Origin: UBA7803 sp041395905 | GTDB taxonomy: Bacteria; Pseudomonadota; Gammaproteobacteria; Pseudomonadales; Azotimanducaceae | Assembly (NCBI GenBank): GCA_041395905.1 | Contig: JAWKZP010000011.1 | Coordinates: forward strand, 107,784-171,783 | Reading direction: 5' to 3' | DNA length: 64,000 nucleotides | Shown: positions 45,701-52,107 of the stretch, in pieces | Position numbering within the stretch: position 1 is the stretch's first letter | Layout: the number at the start of each line of letters is the position of its first letter | Notes under the pieces: generated by a model | What the model saw: the letters and a program-made list of their open reading frames with translations, nothing else | Database searches by the model: none | What the model was told of the DNA's origin: nothing | Program-made: the position numbers and the translations under genes

Positions 45701-46165
45701 GCCGGCCGTGACCAGCACCAGCTTCACGGTGAAGGCATCGTTGGCGTAGCTGGGGTCGGGTTCGTCGGTGAGGAAGTTGTAGTTCAGGCGCAGCGTGGCG
45801 TACTGCGCGCCGATGGTGAAGTTCTCGATCAGCAGGGTGCTGACGCTGGCGTCAGCCGGCGTCGCCCCGGAATCCGGTTCCGTGGTCAGCAGCAGCGATT
45901 GATCACCCTCGATGGCATCGAGAATGCCGATGCCGGAAATCAGCGATGCGTCGCCGCTGGCAGTGGTCCCCGTGAGGCCGGTCTCGAAGCTGCCATCGGC
46001 GGATCCGATCACATTGGTCGCGGCGTGCACCCACGCACTGGCGAGGGCGAGCAACACCACGGCCGTCTGACCCAACGCTCTTCGCACGCCGCCCGAGCGA
46101 CGGATGGACTTACGATCTCGATTGCTTTGCATATCCATGATCATCACTTGAACAGCCCGGGACAT
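33773..46165 (-). CDS. Giant exported PKD/FG-GAP/FnIII protein with nested domains and an alpha/alpha-toroid segment
   Basis: A 4130-residue exported protein. Signal peptide to about residue 48 (LALASAWVHA), then a jelly-roll-like domain, PKD (225-310), cadherin-like domain (312-410) and an FG-GAP propeller with Ca-binding DFDGDDDFD-type loops (410-895). About 3000 residues of PKD repeats follow, with an IgGFc-binding-like segment (about 1400-1760) and a squalene-cyclase-like toroid (about 2636-2996). A FnIII domain (4036-4130) ends the chain. Several PKD domains are split by inserted domains. The last PKD stretch contains 846/849-base tandem units. ATG 46165 has GGAGGT upstream and overlaps the Rhs gene by 22 bases, so the two are probably coupled. 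Likely surface-bound or secreted; no LPXTG, PEP-CTERM or T9SS signal at the C-terminus. One open frame throughout. Confidence 0.9.
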   Translation of the reverse strand: MSRAVQVMIMDMQSNRDRKSIRRSGGVRRALGQTAVVLLALASAWVHAATNVIGSADGSFETGLTGTTASGDASLISGIGILDAIEGDQSLLLTTEPDSGATPADASVSTLLIENFTIGAQYATLRLNYNFLTDEPDPSYANDAFTVKLVLVTAGGEQVVLSSDTFDTFFEAPWTGYGLQTGFRTMVADVSGIANGTDLVSLELRIEDIGDGRRNSAVLVDDIRLVEPGTPEARVSASYLQISPGQNILFDGTGSTDDVGIVSYYWNFDNGYVGSGPLISFNQYTTPGVHQGTLTVTDADGYTDTATFSVVVGDINTAPTIVSAANVAAAEGVPYRYQIVASDPQVVLGDTLTYALISGPAGMAVDPDTGLVSWTPPIGAPSRTDVSVQVTDSLGASDSQSYTIAMGPEVMVAGARDDGIIYTARSLGDGTFDSFQQLDNLGSTVRGSAIADFDGDDDFDLIVGRGQNPSQHLYLYRREGGDFLAPVYLGSVGDSGASSGSYAEDMAAEDFNEDGRMDVVVNGDSTNSWLLKSTGPLVIADETFFASDFETGDEGWGGAAGNTAYARDDTTSSSGDWSMRVYATATNSQLSIDINPTSWNYASGSRLRFDYRIPAGTPVGMLFNVSGVGWVQLGGTTTANPFTYPVSPLAVTLVDDDAWHTAEIDLFAAIRAVSPSASGISEFQWYTYNNGVAGDQFWFDNVQITRPRMVSGFETSLLPNISGNSRGADAGDANRDGRQDLVRAVYSSGYVYLYLGDGAGNLTPVASPVIDAGTDPYGVVLADFDNDGVPDLLANEGSGGDPYLYLGNGDGTFQAGSYVASLDTNNYTSYGAYDFNGDGNQDMVTANYSSRQLSYFPGNGDGTFGASVLVGTAGSSMLSVAAPAGRIIGQPFARATQDAETVDEIGTVNFDATTSYDDGSIVSYDWNFGDGTFGSGELTAHTYLNEGVYDVVLGVTDNDGEKDTFALRVTVNGNAPVADAGGSYLLGERNALNGRWHGTLDGTGSTDTEGAIALYQWDFDASDGIGVDAEGPYARPTYDAPGSYTVTLTVTDQVGQTNATTATVVTQTNDAPTANLTGSATLDENEATLGQWTGWYDAAASTDVQGLASYLVDWGDGDTHTFAPLADDFDDGNLTGWTVYSGTWGVSNGEAYQTAAGAAWRWLQDLTRSYRDFELEVDFKALSTASDAYMGIVFRNPNTSNNQNTFLMYSLDGWDYWRFYDWQSPATILADGGTGWDPGIWYHLRLRVVGDTMQLYVTPEGGTETLQVEATSAAHPEGGVGLLAYNLNLRYDNVKVTPLDTAWKQDGVPLDFVYHRFTTAGDYDVTLTVADHGGQTDTVVIPTSVTANDPPAADAGGPYVLDEADAYNTQWEFALDASASTDDVGISRYTVDFGDGTAYTSGVADGTRTQFFAVGTDLYGYDTPSANLQRVIATEDGTLVEIVNLQTRAVVASTTLNRFGYWNTTSPGDGIYYKVRASKPVVAYFTNLGNHSTFMPSLDGSPVGHEFIFAKDNNSGFYVYAHDDTVVDFYGTNGTLAASMTLRAGEYQVLSVGDTIYRAVSSGRVSMQTTGPNGYTTVPADNGDGTGRLFYFATQAGSGAIAAFAHEAADVEVFDLDSGTSLYTGTVAAGSVWYQTGVGARRLRLVSTGDVEVWAGDMEGGTSIDWLGDDISFAGGSGGTDFVLHNLMDGIVIFAPTNGTEITIDGTPTATLQRDEYLALAPSDFATGSGVHHVVTSQPVVIQTLGRANTFNDLGTYLGGVSMRHRYAATGLYTVQLTVTDSAGQTDTTTTTVDVQANDPPVPVIDAPAIADEGFATGGTWSVDFDASGSSDDFGIARYEWDFGDGATGTGEQITHGYTATGTYVVTLTTTDHAGQSVSTTFSIDVTLGDGPVADAGGPYTFGEESASYGVWTATLDGTGSTDDTGIYDYRWEFPPNYVDDFEDGVIDTDLWVTGANTTEAGGRLSITGAGWGTTGFYATGGGIVRQPGAEMRMQVLGTSGYMMVGLFNPAPTNFSYTNMSHALYFYNGSLYVYEDGSQRGLVGSYTFGTLYEVRIVLLAAGAEYYIREVGASTWTPLTNFTSYGRSASPLRPGAAVNTNTWSFDNTTASDYAYGAIVTREYRAPTTVPVTLRVRDNALQESYDSTTIEIVDGDAPVAEAAGPYTAEVGSYVNFNGAGSTDDNAVEQYHWRFGEFTAGPDAPGAATARLEFTGKGATPRHFYKAVGTYPIELEVTDNTLKTASDTTTVDVIVGDPPVAAVRPATLGGINGPPVYFDGTQSTDDFGIVEYRWDFDATYDRDGDGNPANDLDAVGATPYWTYDQATGPAGALLSDDFEGPALDSTLWTSSNATQGGGVVTLTGAINWSTRYIGSVQTFDRSYKQSFRGSVRQAPGTAQMMVGVKIATASANYTTMPHAIYFNNGTLQVYENGSNRGTVNNFTYTVGTSYDFRIDPRPAGARYYLRQTGTSDWTQLAGFTTTNPTSSPLNLFATVYSGTAELDNFAVEGAGDYVVVLTVEDGAGQTSTVQTSASVAVNAAPDVITVPWVAFDPLVPHEVYNGKAIRLKGIVRDADPATYQWDFGDGTSTGPVAVSNKYDLSVLHTYPTAPVGTPFTATLTVTDSAGNVGSATYPVIVRPLNLTTEINVAIDEGLWYLHQQQTRTTAEGFDIGYWTSNARASATASSIQAFQVNGHLESVSHQEDPYAETVARGLRQLFRDLGTVDIATQTNGEPDTNGNGIGIQTGLNGSGGQPIYQGGQVMDAIASSGNPLARTVTGATGILRRSYFDILTDMVDQFAWGQVDSGYYQGGWRYGWNSDSDNSAAQWGAIGTLAAEDIFAIPVPQWVKDMNLLWLDNYGNPGWGYTGGAATPAGTPSGLVQMAFDDRTTDDQRWIDSEAWIAQTWTTNYITSPGNRPYYPYYALTKAMRLAKPAPVEFFSYNGFDWFRDEELGLARTLIDDQNTTADGSFPGSSNIMGQLRSAWGVIILSRTLFVQPPVADAGRDRVWGVDIPLTFDGSGSYHLDPFRSLVKYEWDFDGDGVFDYSSSEPTATYTYTRADYPEATLPQTITARLRVTDNNIPALTDTDTVQIIVAVPPHPPVADAGGPYTCTAGLPCVLDGSGSFDIDPTDFISLYEWDLDGFPFDYTGPTGVNPEGVFTEGLHNISVRVYDNAVLNDVNGNGVQDPEERLTDVAFSSVTAVANQAPIANANGPYTVDEGSSVVLSSAGSSDPNGDPLTFEWNFDSDGLYDDALGPNPSFPGVDDGDYPVELRVTDTLLDATSATTVTVLNVAPSVNAGPDTSVPEGSTVNFTGSFTDPGTADTHTYAWDFGDGSALVTDTLTPSHNYPDNGSYTVTLTVTDDDGGVGSDTLTVNVTDLAPTAALSGDQALTEGDAGSYDASASTSAPDAIAGFEWDYAYDGSFTPSGDTGATTTHRFPENGSFTVAVRVTDDDGSTDIATLVVSVANANPVVNAGADQTDVVAGSTVTLDPASFTDAGIEDTHTATIDWGDGSAAVAGTVSEAGGSGTVGGSHVFATPGTYTVTVTVTDDDLGAGSDTLQVSVVASANNPPVVDAGTGATIDEGQTFIGGGSFTDPDDDTWTATVDYGDGSGVQSLALNADKTFALSHQYLDNGSYTVTVTVTDSRSGVGSDTVTVQVNDLGPTAALTGDQTLTEGDTGSYDATGSVSAPDTIAGYEWDYAYDGTFTPSGDTGPTASHTFPEDGTYTVAVRVTDDDGSTDIATLAVMVSNARPVVDAGPDQSGVTVGDTVSLAPATFTDAGVEDTHTATIDWGDGSAPEAGTVAQGAGSGSVSGSHSYAAAGDYTVTVTVTDDEGDSGSDTLVVSVSEIPNTAPAVDAGAGATIDEGDTFIGGGSFTDPDDDTWTATVDYGDGSGVQVLALNADKTFALSHQYLDDGLYTVTVTVSDGTDSGSDTVSVTVNDLGPTAALTGDQTLTEGDTGSYDASGSTSFPDAIVRYEWDWAYDGTFDPSGDEGVTSSHTFTAEGGYTVAVRVTDEDGSTDVATLAVTVEPIAVEPPPAPTDLVARPKSTKVQLVWTYTGADSYNVYRSTTAGGPYTLIANTTSTYSTYLDEGLANEITYYYVVTAVVSSVESTTPSNEASAMPSARIRTR
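34080..36055 (-). repeat. Tandem 846/849-bp repeats encoding three-PKD units
   Basis: Two full copies and a partial third of a unit of 282-283 residues, each with three PKD-type domains beginning PTAAL(S/T)GDQ(A/T)LTEGD. Matching landmarks (GTCTGATCAC or its variant) start at 34311, 35157 and 36006. Nucleotide similarity is high, pointing to recent duplication or gene conversion. Confidence 0.85.
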
Positions 46166-49100
46166 GCCGGCGCACCTCCGAATGGTCCGGGATCGTCCGC
46201 GGACTGCGGCTCGGGTTTCTCATCTCCCGCGGTGCTGGCTACCAGCGCGACGAAAGTGAAGTAAGCAAGGTAGATCGCAATGATGTTGCTTGCCGGACTG
46301 AGACTCTTCGCCGCGCTGAGGCCTGTCACGAGCCCGAGCCCATACTCCTTCTTCACGAAATGGTTGAAGTCGCAACTGACGTAGTGGGCGGGTTTGCCTT
46401 CATGTACCGGCAGGTACTTCATCCAGGTCGCCGAGTTGAGAGCGTGAATCAGCGCCACGAATTTGCCACCCGTGGTCATCATGTCGTAGAGCACGCTGTA
46501 CGCTTCGGCGACCGAGCCGCCGCCGAGATTGACGAGATCCGTCAGCTTCTTGTTCTCGGCAGCGCTGGTGACGGACGCGAGCGTGAGCCCGAGTTCCTCG
46601 CGCGAGGACTCCTCATTGAGCCGCATGTTCGGAATCTCGTAGAGCATCTTCACCAGATGGTCGTACGCTTCCTTCGCCGGTTTGAAGATCTTCACGTACG
46701 CGATCGAGATCACCGTGATGGAAATGGAGATGGAGATCGAAATCGAGATCATGCCGAACTTGCCGGTGGGATCGATCATGTTCACCGGGTTGTTGAGCGC
46801 ATACTGATAGGCATTCAGCGTCGCGGGATTCATCAGGTCCCCGGCGTAGGGGTCACGGGTGATGAAGCGCAGGATTTCCGGGTCCAGATAGCGGGCGCGC
46901 AGGTAGTAGAGGTTCGTCGTGGGGTCCTGCCGCTCGCCCGCGAAGCGGATTTCGTTGGGCGTGGAACCACTGCTGCCGGCGCTGTTGCCCCAGGCGTCGT
47001 ACGCGTAGCTGTCCGTGACCGCACCCGCGCCGTTTGTCAGCAGGCGCGTGCTGCCCAGCGCATCCGGATGGAAGTAGGAATCCTGCACGCCCCGCTGCAT
47101 ACGCACCGGCCCGTGACCGTAGACGTAGCTGGCCTGAGTGTTGCCGACGCCGTCGAGTTCCAGCAGCACCTGCGAAAGCCCGCTGGGATCCGTCCGGTCC
47201 ACCACGAACTGCGTCTCGGAGCCGTCGATCGTCCTGCTGATCCGGTTGCCTTCATGGTCGTAGGCGAACTGGCTGATGGTGCCGTCCGCCTCGGTACGCT
47301 GTACCAGCCGGTTCTGACTGTCGTACTCGAACTGGGTCACGTCCGAGCCATCGGTGATCGTCGTCAGGTTGCCGTTGTCGTCATAAGCGAAGGTCCGCGA
47401 CCCGAACGTGAGCAGACGGTCGTTGACGTCGTACGTAGCGGATTCCGTGCTGCCCGGAACGGCCACGCTGATCACGTTGCCTACGGCGTCGTAGCCGTAG
47501 TCGGACGTCTGCGGCGACCCCGAGGGATCTTCCACGACCCGGGTCAGCCGGTTCAGCGCGTCGTAGGTGTAATCCAGCGTGCGCCCGGCGGTTTCGATCA
47601 TGCGTATGCGGTTGCCATTGGCATCCAGCTGGTACTGGAAGTCCGCCAGCACGGTGGTGCCGTTCGGCGCGAGGTGTCTGACCCGCACGGTCTGGCTGCG
47701 GCTGTTGTATTCCAGCTGCGCCTCGGTGCCGTTCGGATAGGTTATGCCCACCACGTTGCCGACCCCATCGTAGCTGTACTCGGTCACACCGCCATCGGGA
47801 TCGGTGACGCTCGTGATCCGGGCGAGGGCATCGAACCCGTAAGCAGTTGTCTCCGTGGGGGTACCCCAGGCAACCGACGTGCGGTTTCCGGCCGTGTCGT
47901 AGGTGTAGGCAAGCGCTACACCGTCCGGCCCGGTAGCCCCGGTCATCCGGTCGCGGGCGTCATAGGCGAACGTCCACGTGCCCTGGGAACTGGTGACGCT
48001 CTCGAGCTGCCCACTGTCGGTGTAGGTGTACGCTTCCGTGCTCGAATCCGGGAACGTCTGCAGCACGAGCCGATCACGGACGTCGTACTCGAGGCTCGTG
48101 GAATCGCCGTTCAGATCGACATGGGTCACCATGTTGCCCACGGCATCGTAGGTCCAGGACTCGACCTGCCCGCCCGGCAGCGTGCGCGTGAGCATGCGAC
48201 CCAGGGCGTCGTACGTGAATGTCGTCACTCTACCCAGCGCATCGGTCTGGGAAATGCGATTGCCGGCTTCGTCGTAACCGTAGGTGGTGATGCCGCCAAG
48301 GGCGTCGGTCACCGCCGTTACGCGGCCTACGGCGTCGTAGGCGTAGGTCGTGGTATTTCCGCGCGCGTCCGTCCTGGAGGTGACCCGACCGTTGGGTCCG
48401 ATCTCCTGCGAGGTCGTCTCGCCGTCGGGCAGCGTCGTCCCGACGAGGTCCTCCGAGAACAGCATGGCCGTGTCGTAGCTGTACGTGGTCACGTTGCCGT
48501 TGCCATCGGTGACCGTCGTCGGTTTCACCTGGCTGTCGGTGTACGTGTAGGTGGTCACGTTGCCCAGCGGATCGGTCATGGTGAGCACACGATCCAGCCC
48601 GTCGTAGGTGTAGGTCGTGGTGTGGCCCAGCGTATCCGCCTGGGTCACCAGGTTGCCCCCGGCGTTGAAGGTGTTCACCGTTGTGCCGCCGTCCGCGTAG
48701 ATCACCCGGGTCATGCGATCGGCGCTGTCGTACTCGAAGAAGCTGGTCCGGCCTCCGGTATCGGTGTGCGCCGTGCGCCGATTTTCCAGGTCGTACTGAT
48801 AGATGTCCGTCGTCGCGTCGGGATGGGTGACACGGAACAGGTTGCCCCGCGCGTCGTACTCGTAGGTCGTGACCCTGCCCAACGCGTCGGTCTCGCTCGC
48901 GAGCCGCTTGTTGCCGTCATAGACGTAGGTCGTCACGTTGCCCAGCGGATCCGTGCGCGTCAGCAGCTTGCCGTTGCCGTCGTACGTGTACGACGTCGTC
49001 TCCACGACGGGAGATCCGCCAACGGTGCGCGTCACGGCGCTCGTGAGCGGTCGCCCCGAAGCATCGTAGGTGTACGTGCGCACCAGGCCGGTCGGCGAGG

Positions 49101-50112
49101 TGATCTGCGAGACCCGGCCCTGCGCGTCGTAGGCCATGTTGGTCACACCAGCAGCCGTGGTGAGCGACGTCGGGTTGCCGGCTGTGTTGTAGGTGAACCC
49201 CTGAATGAGGTTGCCATCCGCATCGCGCTGCGCCGTGACGTTCCCGCTCGCGCCGTAAGTGAAGTTGAGCTCCACGCCGCCCGGGTAGGCCATCTGGGTG
49301 ATCCTGCCCTGGCTGTCGTACGCGTAGCTCGAGACGTTGCCTTCCGGGTCGGTCTCTGACGTGATCTGATTGTTGGCGTTGTACGTGAACGTGGTGACGT
49401 GTCCGTTGGGGTCCGTCTCGGTGAGCTTGTTGCCGCGGTCGTCGTAGGTGTAGGTGCTGGTCGCCGCGCCGATGGTCGCGGAATCGAGATTGCCCGACTC
49501 GTCGTACTGCAGGATGCTCACGGTGCCGTCACGCCCGGTCACCGTTTCGGTGCCCGCGGTGGTGTCGTGATCGAACTCGGTTCGATTGCCCGCGCCGTCG
49601 ATCTGGGCCACCAGCAGACCGCTGGCGTCGTACTCGTTGCGCACCGGCAGATTGCCCTCCGGATCGACGATTCGATCGAGATAGTGATCGGCTATGTAGA
49701 CGAAGCTGGTTTCGTTGCCGACCCGGTCCGTGTGAGTGACCAGGTCACCATTGGTGTCGTAGGTGTAGGTCTGTACCTCACCGCTGGGATCGACGATGGA
49801 GGTAATCCGTCCCTGACCGTCCCGGTTGAACGCCACGAACGTGCCATCGCTGTGCACCACGCCGTTGTTGTTGATGAACAGGCTGTTGCCGTTGCTGTCG
49901 CCTATGCGAGTGAGGCCCTGGGTCAGGTTCAGATCGAACTGACGTCCGTCGATCGTGGTGAGGCGCACATCCTGAACGTTGTACTGGCTGCCGAACCGGG
50001 GATCCCCCAGGTCGTAGGTCAGAGAGTCGGTGCCGTTGAGCCAGATCACGTCGTTGCTGCCGATGATGTCCAGCGTGGCACCGGGGATGCCGCCCACCTG
50101 CGTGAAGCTCAC
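46144..50112 (-). CDS. YD-repeat/Rhs core portion with variable C-terminal tip
   Basis: The longest uninterrupted part (1322 residues). YD repeats of about 20-21 residues (pattern xTYxYDxxGRxTxxTD) form the Rhs shell. NPVNMIDPTGKFG closes the core. A 205-residue tip follows with an Ile-Ser dipeptide run, a hydrophobic segment, a soluble region with HYVSCDFNHF, a second hydrophobic segment and a Pro/Gly end; I recognise no toxin motif. The frame continues upstream past 50112 to about 50160 (VSGIASTISGGCAGTVSF), so 50112 is not a true start. The stop overlaps the region where the giant PKD gene begins, leaving no room for an immunity gene. Confidence 0.85.
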   Translation of the reverse strand: MSFTQVGGIPGATLDIIGSNDVIWLNGTDSLTYDLGDPRFGSQYNVQDVRLTTIDGRQFDLNLTQGLTRIGDSNGNSLFINNNGVVHSDGTFVAFNRDGQGRITSIVDPSGEVQTYTYDTNGDLVTHTDRVGNETSFVYIADHYLDRIVDPEGNLPVRNEYDASGLLVAQIDGAGNRTEFDHDTTAGTETVTGRDGTVSILQYDESGNLDSATIGAATSTYTYDDRGNKLTETDPNGHVTTFTYNANNQITSETDPEGNVSSYAYDSQGRITQMAYPGGVELNFTYGASGNVTAQRDADGNLIQGFTYNTAGNPTSLTTAAGVTNMAYDAQGRVSQITSPTGLVRTYTYDASGRPLTSAVTRTVGGSPVVETTSYTYDGNGKLLTRTDPLGNVTTYVYDGNKRLASETDALGRVTTYEYDARGNLFRVTHPDATTDIYQYDLENRRTAHTDTGGRTSFFEYDSADRMTRVIYADGGTTVNTFNAGGNLVTQADTLGHTTTYTYDGLDRVLTMTDPLGNVTTYTYTDSQVKPTTVTDGNGNVTTYSYDTAMLFSEDLVGTTLPDGETTSQEIGPNGRVTSRTDARGNTTTYAYDAVGRVTAVTDALGGITTYGYDEAGNRISQTDALGRVTTFTYDALGRMLTRTLPGGQVESWTYDAVGNMVTHVDLNGDSTSLEYDVRDRLVLQTFPDSSTEAYTYTDSGQLESVTSSQGTWTFAYDARDRMTGATGPDGVALAYTYDTAGNRTSVAWGTPTETTAYGFDALARITSVTDPDGGVTEYSYDGVGNVVGITYPNGTEAQLEYNSRSQTVRVRHLAPNGTTVLADFQYQLDANGNRIRMIETAGRTLDYTYDALNRLTRVVEDPSGSPQTSDYGYDAVGNVISVAVPGSTESATYDVNDRLLTFGSRTFAYDDNGNLTTITDGSDVTQFEYDSQNRLVQRTEADGTISQFAYDHEGNRISRTIDGSETQFVVDRTDPSGLSQVLLELDGVGNTQASYVYGHGPVRMQRGVQDSYFHPDALGSTRLLTNGAGAVTDSYAYDAWGNSAGSSGSTPNEIRFAGERQDPTTNLYYLRARYLDPEILRFITRDPYAGDLMNPATLNAYQYALNNPVNMIDPTGKFGMISISISISISITVISIAYVKIFKPAKEAYDHLVKMLYEIPNMRLNEESSREELGLTLASVTSAAENKKLTDLVNLGGGSVAEAYSVLYDMMTTGGKFVALIHALNSATWMKYLPVHEGKPAHYVSCDFNHFVKKEYGLGLVTGLSAAKSLSPASNIIAIYLAYFTFVALVASTAGDEKPEPQSADDPGPFGGAPACPGLFK

Positions 50113-51218
50113 CGTACCGGCGCAGCCGCCGGAAATGGTGCTCGCGATCCCGGAAACCGTGCTCCGAAAGCAAACTTGTAGAACTCCGTGTCGGAAAAAC
50201 GGATCTCAGTGATGTGGTAGAGCGATTCGTTGGCGACGCTGCAGGGGAAGTTGAAGAAACCTCCGCCGGACGTCACGTACCAGCCCGCACCGAGCACACG
50301 GTTGTTGGTGTAGGTTCCGTCCTTGACCACCTCCAGATTCCAGCCGTTGCCGAAGTCGTCGACCTTGCTGCGGTTGCGGCTGTCGTAAGTGCGCTTGATG
50401 GTGAGCGGTATGCCGGCAACCGGCACCTCCAGGTCGGTGTAGGTGATGCTGAAAATGCCGGGCTTGAACTCGCCGCTGACCGTGTAGACGTTCACGGTCT
50501 CGCTGGTCAGGCCGTTGATGTCGGATGCCTGCAGCCGGATGTCGTAGAGGCCATTGTCCAGCACGCTGGTATCGAGACTGCCGAGCACGCCGTTCTCCAC
50601 CACCTGAGTGCCGGTGTGGAAAACCGTGTAGGGGTCGGAACTGCCGCTGGCGCGGTAAGCCAGCGTGTAATCCACCAGCGTCAGATCCGTGGCGGTGCCG
50701 GTGAACGCAGCCTCGCCAGCGATGTCGCTGCCCTGGGCGGGCGCGGTGATGGCCACCACCGGCGGCGCCGTGTCGGAAGCCGGATCCACCGCTGAGAATG
50801 TCACGGTGTCGGTACCCACGTTACCCGTTGGGTCGGTGGCCGTTGCCACCGCCGTATAGCTGCCGAGCGAGGGCGCGGTGAACTGGGCCTGGTAGCTGCC
50901 GTCCAGAACGATGGGCGCGCCGTTGACTTCCAGGGTTCGGCTGAGCACGTACACGTTGTCGGTGGCGTTGACGGTGATGGTCACGGTGCCGCCTTGAACC
51001 GTCATTCCGGGGACGATGCTGAGCGTGACCACCGGGGCCTCGCCATCGGGAATGCCCTGAGCTTCCACGGCAGCGGTCTGCTGCCCGACGTTGCCGGCCG
51101 CGTCGGTTGCCGTGGCCGTAAAGGTGTAGGTGCCCGGGATGTAGGGCGTATAGGTGCCGTTGCCACTGCCATCAAGCGGAATGGGCTGGTCCACCGGGCC
51201 GCCCGCCGGACCGGTCAC
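50109..51218 (-). CDS. Rhs-protein segment: Ig-like repeats and Rhs entry domain (frame fragment)
   Basis: 369 codons open in this frame. It begins within a bacterial Ig-like repeat (VTGPAGGPVDQPIPLDG), continues through two or three more (SIVPGMTVQGGTVTITVNA; TAPPVVAITAPAQGSDIAG) and ends with the entry segment FSITYTDLEVPVAGIPLTI. The last 24 residues after KFAFGA are out of frame; similarity continues in the frame of the downstream YD-repeat part. Confidence 0.7.
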   Translation of the reverse strand: MTGPAGGPVDQPIPLDGSGNGTYTPYIPGTYTFTATATDAAGNVGQQTAAVEAQGIPDGEAPVVTLSIVPGMTVQGGTVTITVNATDNVYVLSRTLEVNGAPIVLDGSYQAQFTAPSLGSYTAVATATDPTGNVGTDTVTFSAVDPASDTAPPVVAITAPAQGSDIAGEAAFTGTATDLTLVDYTLAYRASGSSDPYTVFHTGTQVVENGVLGSLDTSVLDNGLYDIRLQASDINGLTSETVNVYTVSGEFKPGIFSITYTDLEVPVAGIPLTIKRTYDSRNRSKVDDFGNGWNLEVVKDGTYTNNRVLGAGWYVTSGGGFFNFPCSVANESLYHITEIRFSDTEFYKFAFGARFPGSRAPFPAAAPVR

Positions 51219-51466
51219 CGTGACTCGAACGAGGCCACCGCGATGTTGTCGGTCGCGCTGGCGCTGATCGCGATGGGGTTCGTTATGTCCACGGGGTCCG
51301 GCGTCGCGCTCAGGCTAACCACCGGATCGGCCGTGTCCGCGAGCACCGTGAGGGTCGTCGACTGAAACCCCGTATTGCCTGCCGCGTCGGCCGCTTCCGC
51401 CAGCACGGTGAGGCCACCGATGCCAAGCGGCGCATAGGTTGCGTGCCCGGAGGAGTCAAGCGCCAC
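51215..51466 (-). CDS. Rhs-protein segment: Ig-like repeat (frame fragment)
   Basis: 83 codons in one frame encoding an Ig-like repeat with VLADTADPVVSLSATPDPVD. The same frame extends upstream without an obvious start codon to about 51597 (PPLAVAVSVDPTTITQGQTAE), so this is the interior of the Rhs gene and not a separate gene. Confidence 0.55.
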   Translation of the reverse strand: MALDSSGHATYAPLGIGGLTVLAEAADAAGNTGFQSTTLTVLADTADPVVSLSATPDPVDITNPIAISASATDNIAVASFESR

Positions 51467-51483
51467 AGCGACGCCGTCGACGG

Positions 51484-52107
51484 TCAGCGTCCTGCTGACG
51501 ACACCGCGATCGTCGGTTGCGGTGACCTGAAACTCCGCGGTCTGACCCTGCGTGATCGTGGTCGGGTCGACGCTGACCGCGACCGCAAGAGGTGGTATCG
51601 TTCGCCTGAGCGAGGAACGTGACCTCCTCGGGTCGTGCTGTTCGCCGCGGCACGGTCGACGTGACGCTCACCGTGTGCACGCCGATCTGGCTCGGCACGA
51701 ACTGATATACCCCGCCGCCGAGACTCGTCGGCGCAGCCGTCGACGCGTCCGGCTGGATGATCTCGACCGTGGAAAGTTGAGGAGACGCCGTCCTCATCGA
51801 ACGCATTGACGTTGATGGTGACGGTATCCGTCACCTCGATGTACGACGGCGTGACCGATATCTGTACCCGCGGGGCAGCAATGCCGTTGTCGTAGTAGCG
51901 GTTCTGGCCCTGGGGCGTAGCCACCAGCAGATCCAGGTCCAGATCTTCGTCCGTGTCCGCGAGCGCAACGCCGAAGCTGCGGCGATCGTCTGCCGGCATC
52001 TCGGCGCCGGTGGCATCTGTGAAGGTACCCGTGCCGTCATTGAGCAGCACGCTGTCCTGACCGAGCGCACCCACCAGCATCCTGCGACCCGTCGAAATCG
52101 ATGTCAC
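51484..52107 (-). CDS. Rhs-protein segment: VCBS to Ig-like junction (frame fragment)
   Basis: The first 110 or so codons (to DTVTINVNAFDEDGVSS, near 51780) are a good continuation of the VCBS propeller (LVGALGQDSVLLNDGTGTF; DTDEDLDLDLLVATPQGQN). After that the true sequence moves to another frame (STVEIIQPDASTAAPTSLGG) and returns here only briefly at AAANSTT near 51640. Confidence 0.6.
   Translation of the reverse strand: MTSISTGRRMLVGALGQDSVLLNDGTGTFTDATGAEMPADDRRSFGVALADTDEDLDLDLLVATPQGQNRYYDNGIAAPRVQISVTPSYIEVTDTVTINVNAFDEDGVSSTFHGRDHPAGRVDGCADESRRRGISVRAEPDRRAHGERHVDRAAANSTTRGGHVPRSGERYHLLRSRSASTRPRSRRVRPRSFRSPQPTIAVSSAGR

Noticed and set aside
46144..46760. Polymorphic toxin assignment for the Rhs tip
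   Set aside because: No nuclease, deaminase, HNH or ADP-ribosyltransferase motif and no immunity gene; left as unknown.
34080..49800. Periodic repeats that might look like a CRISPR array or satellite
   Set aside because: Periods of 60-63 and 846/849 bases follow YD and PKD protein repeats in frame; no identical short repeats with unique spacers.
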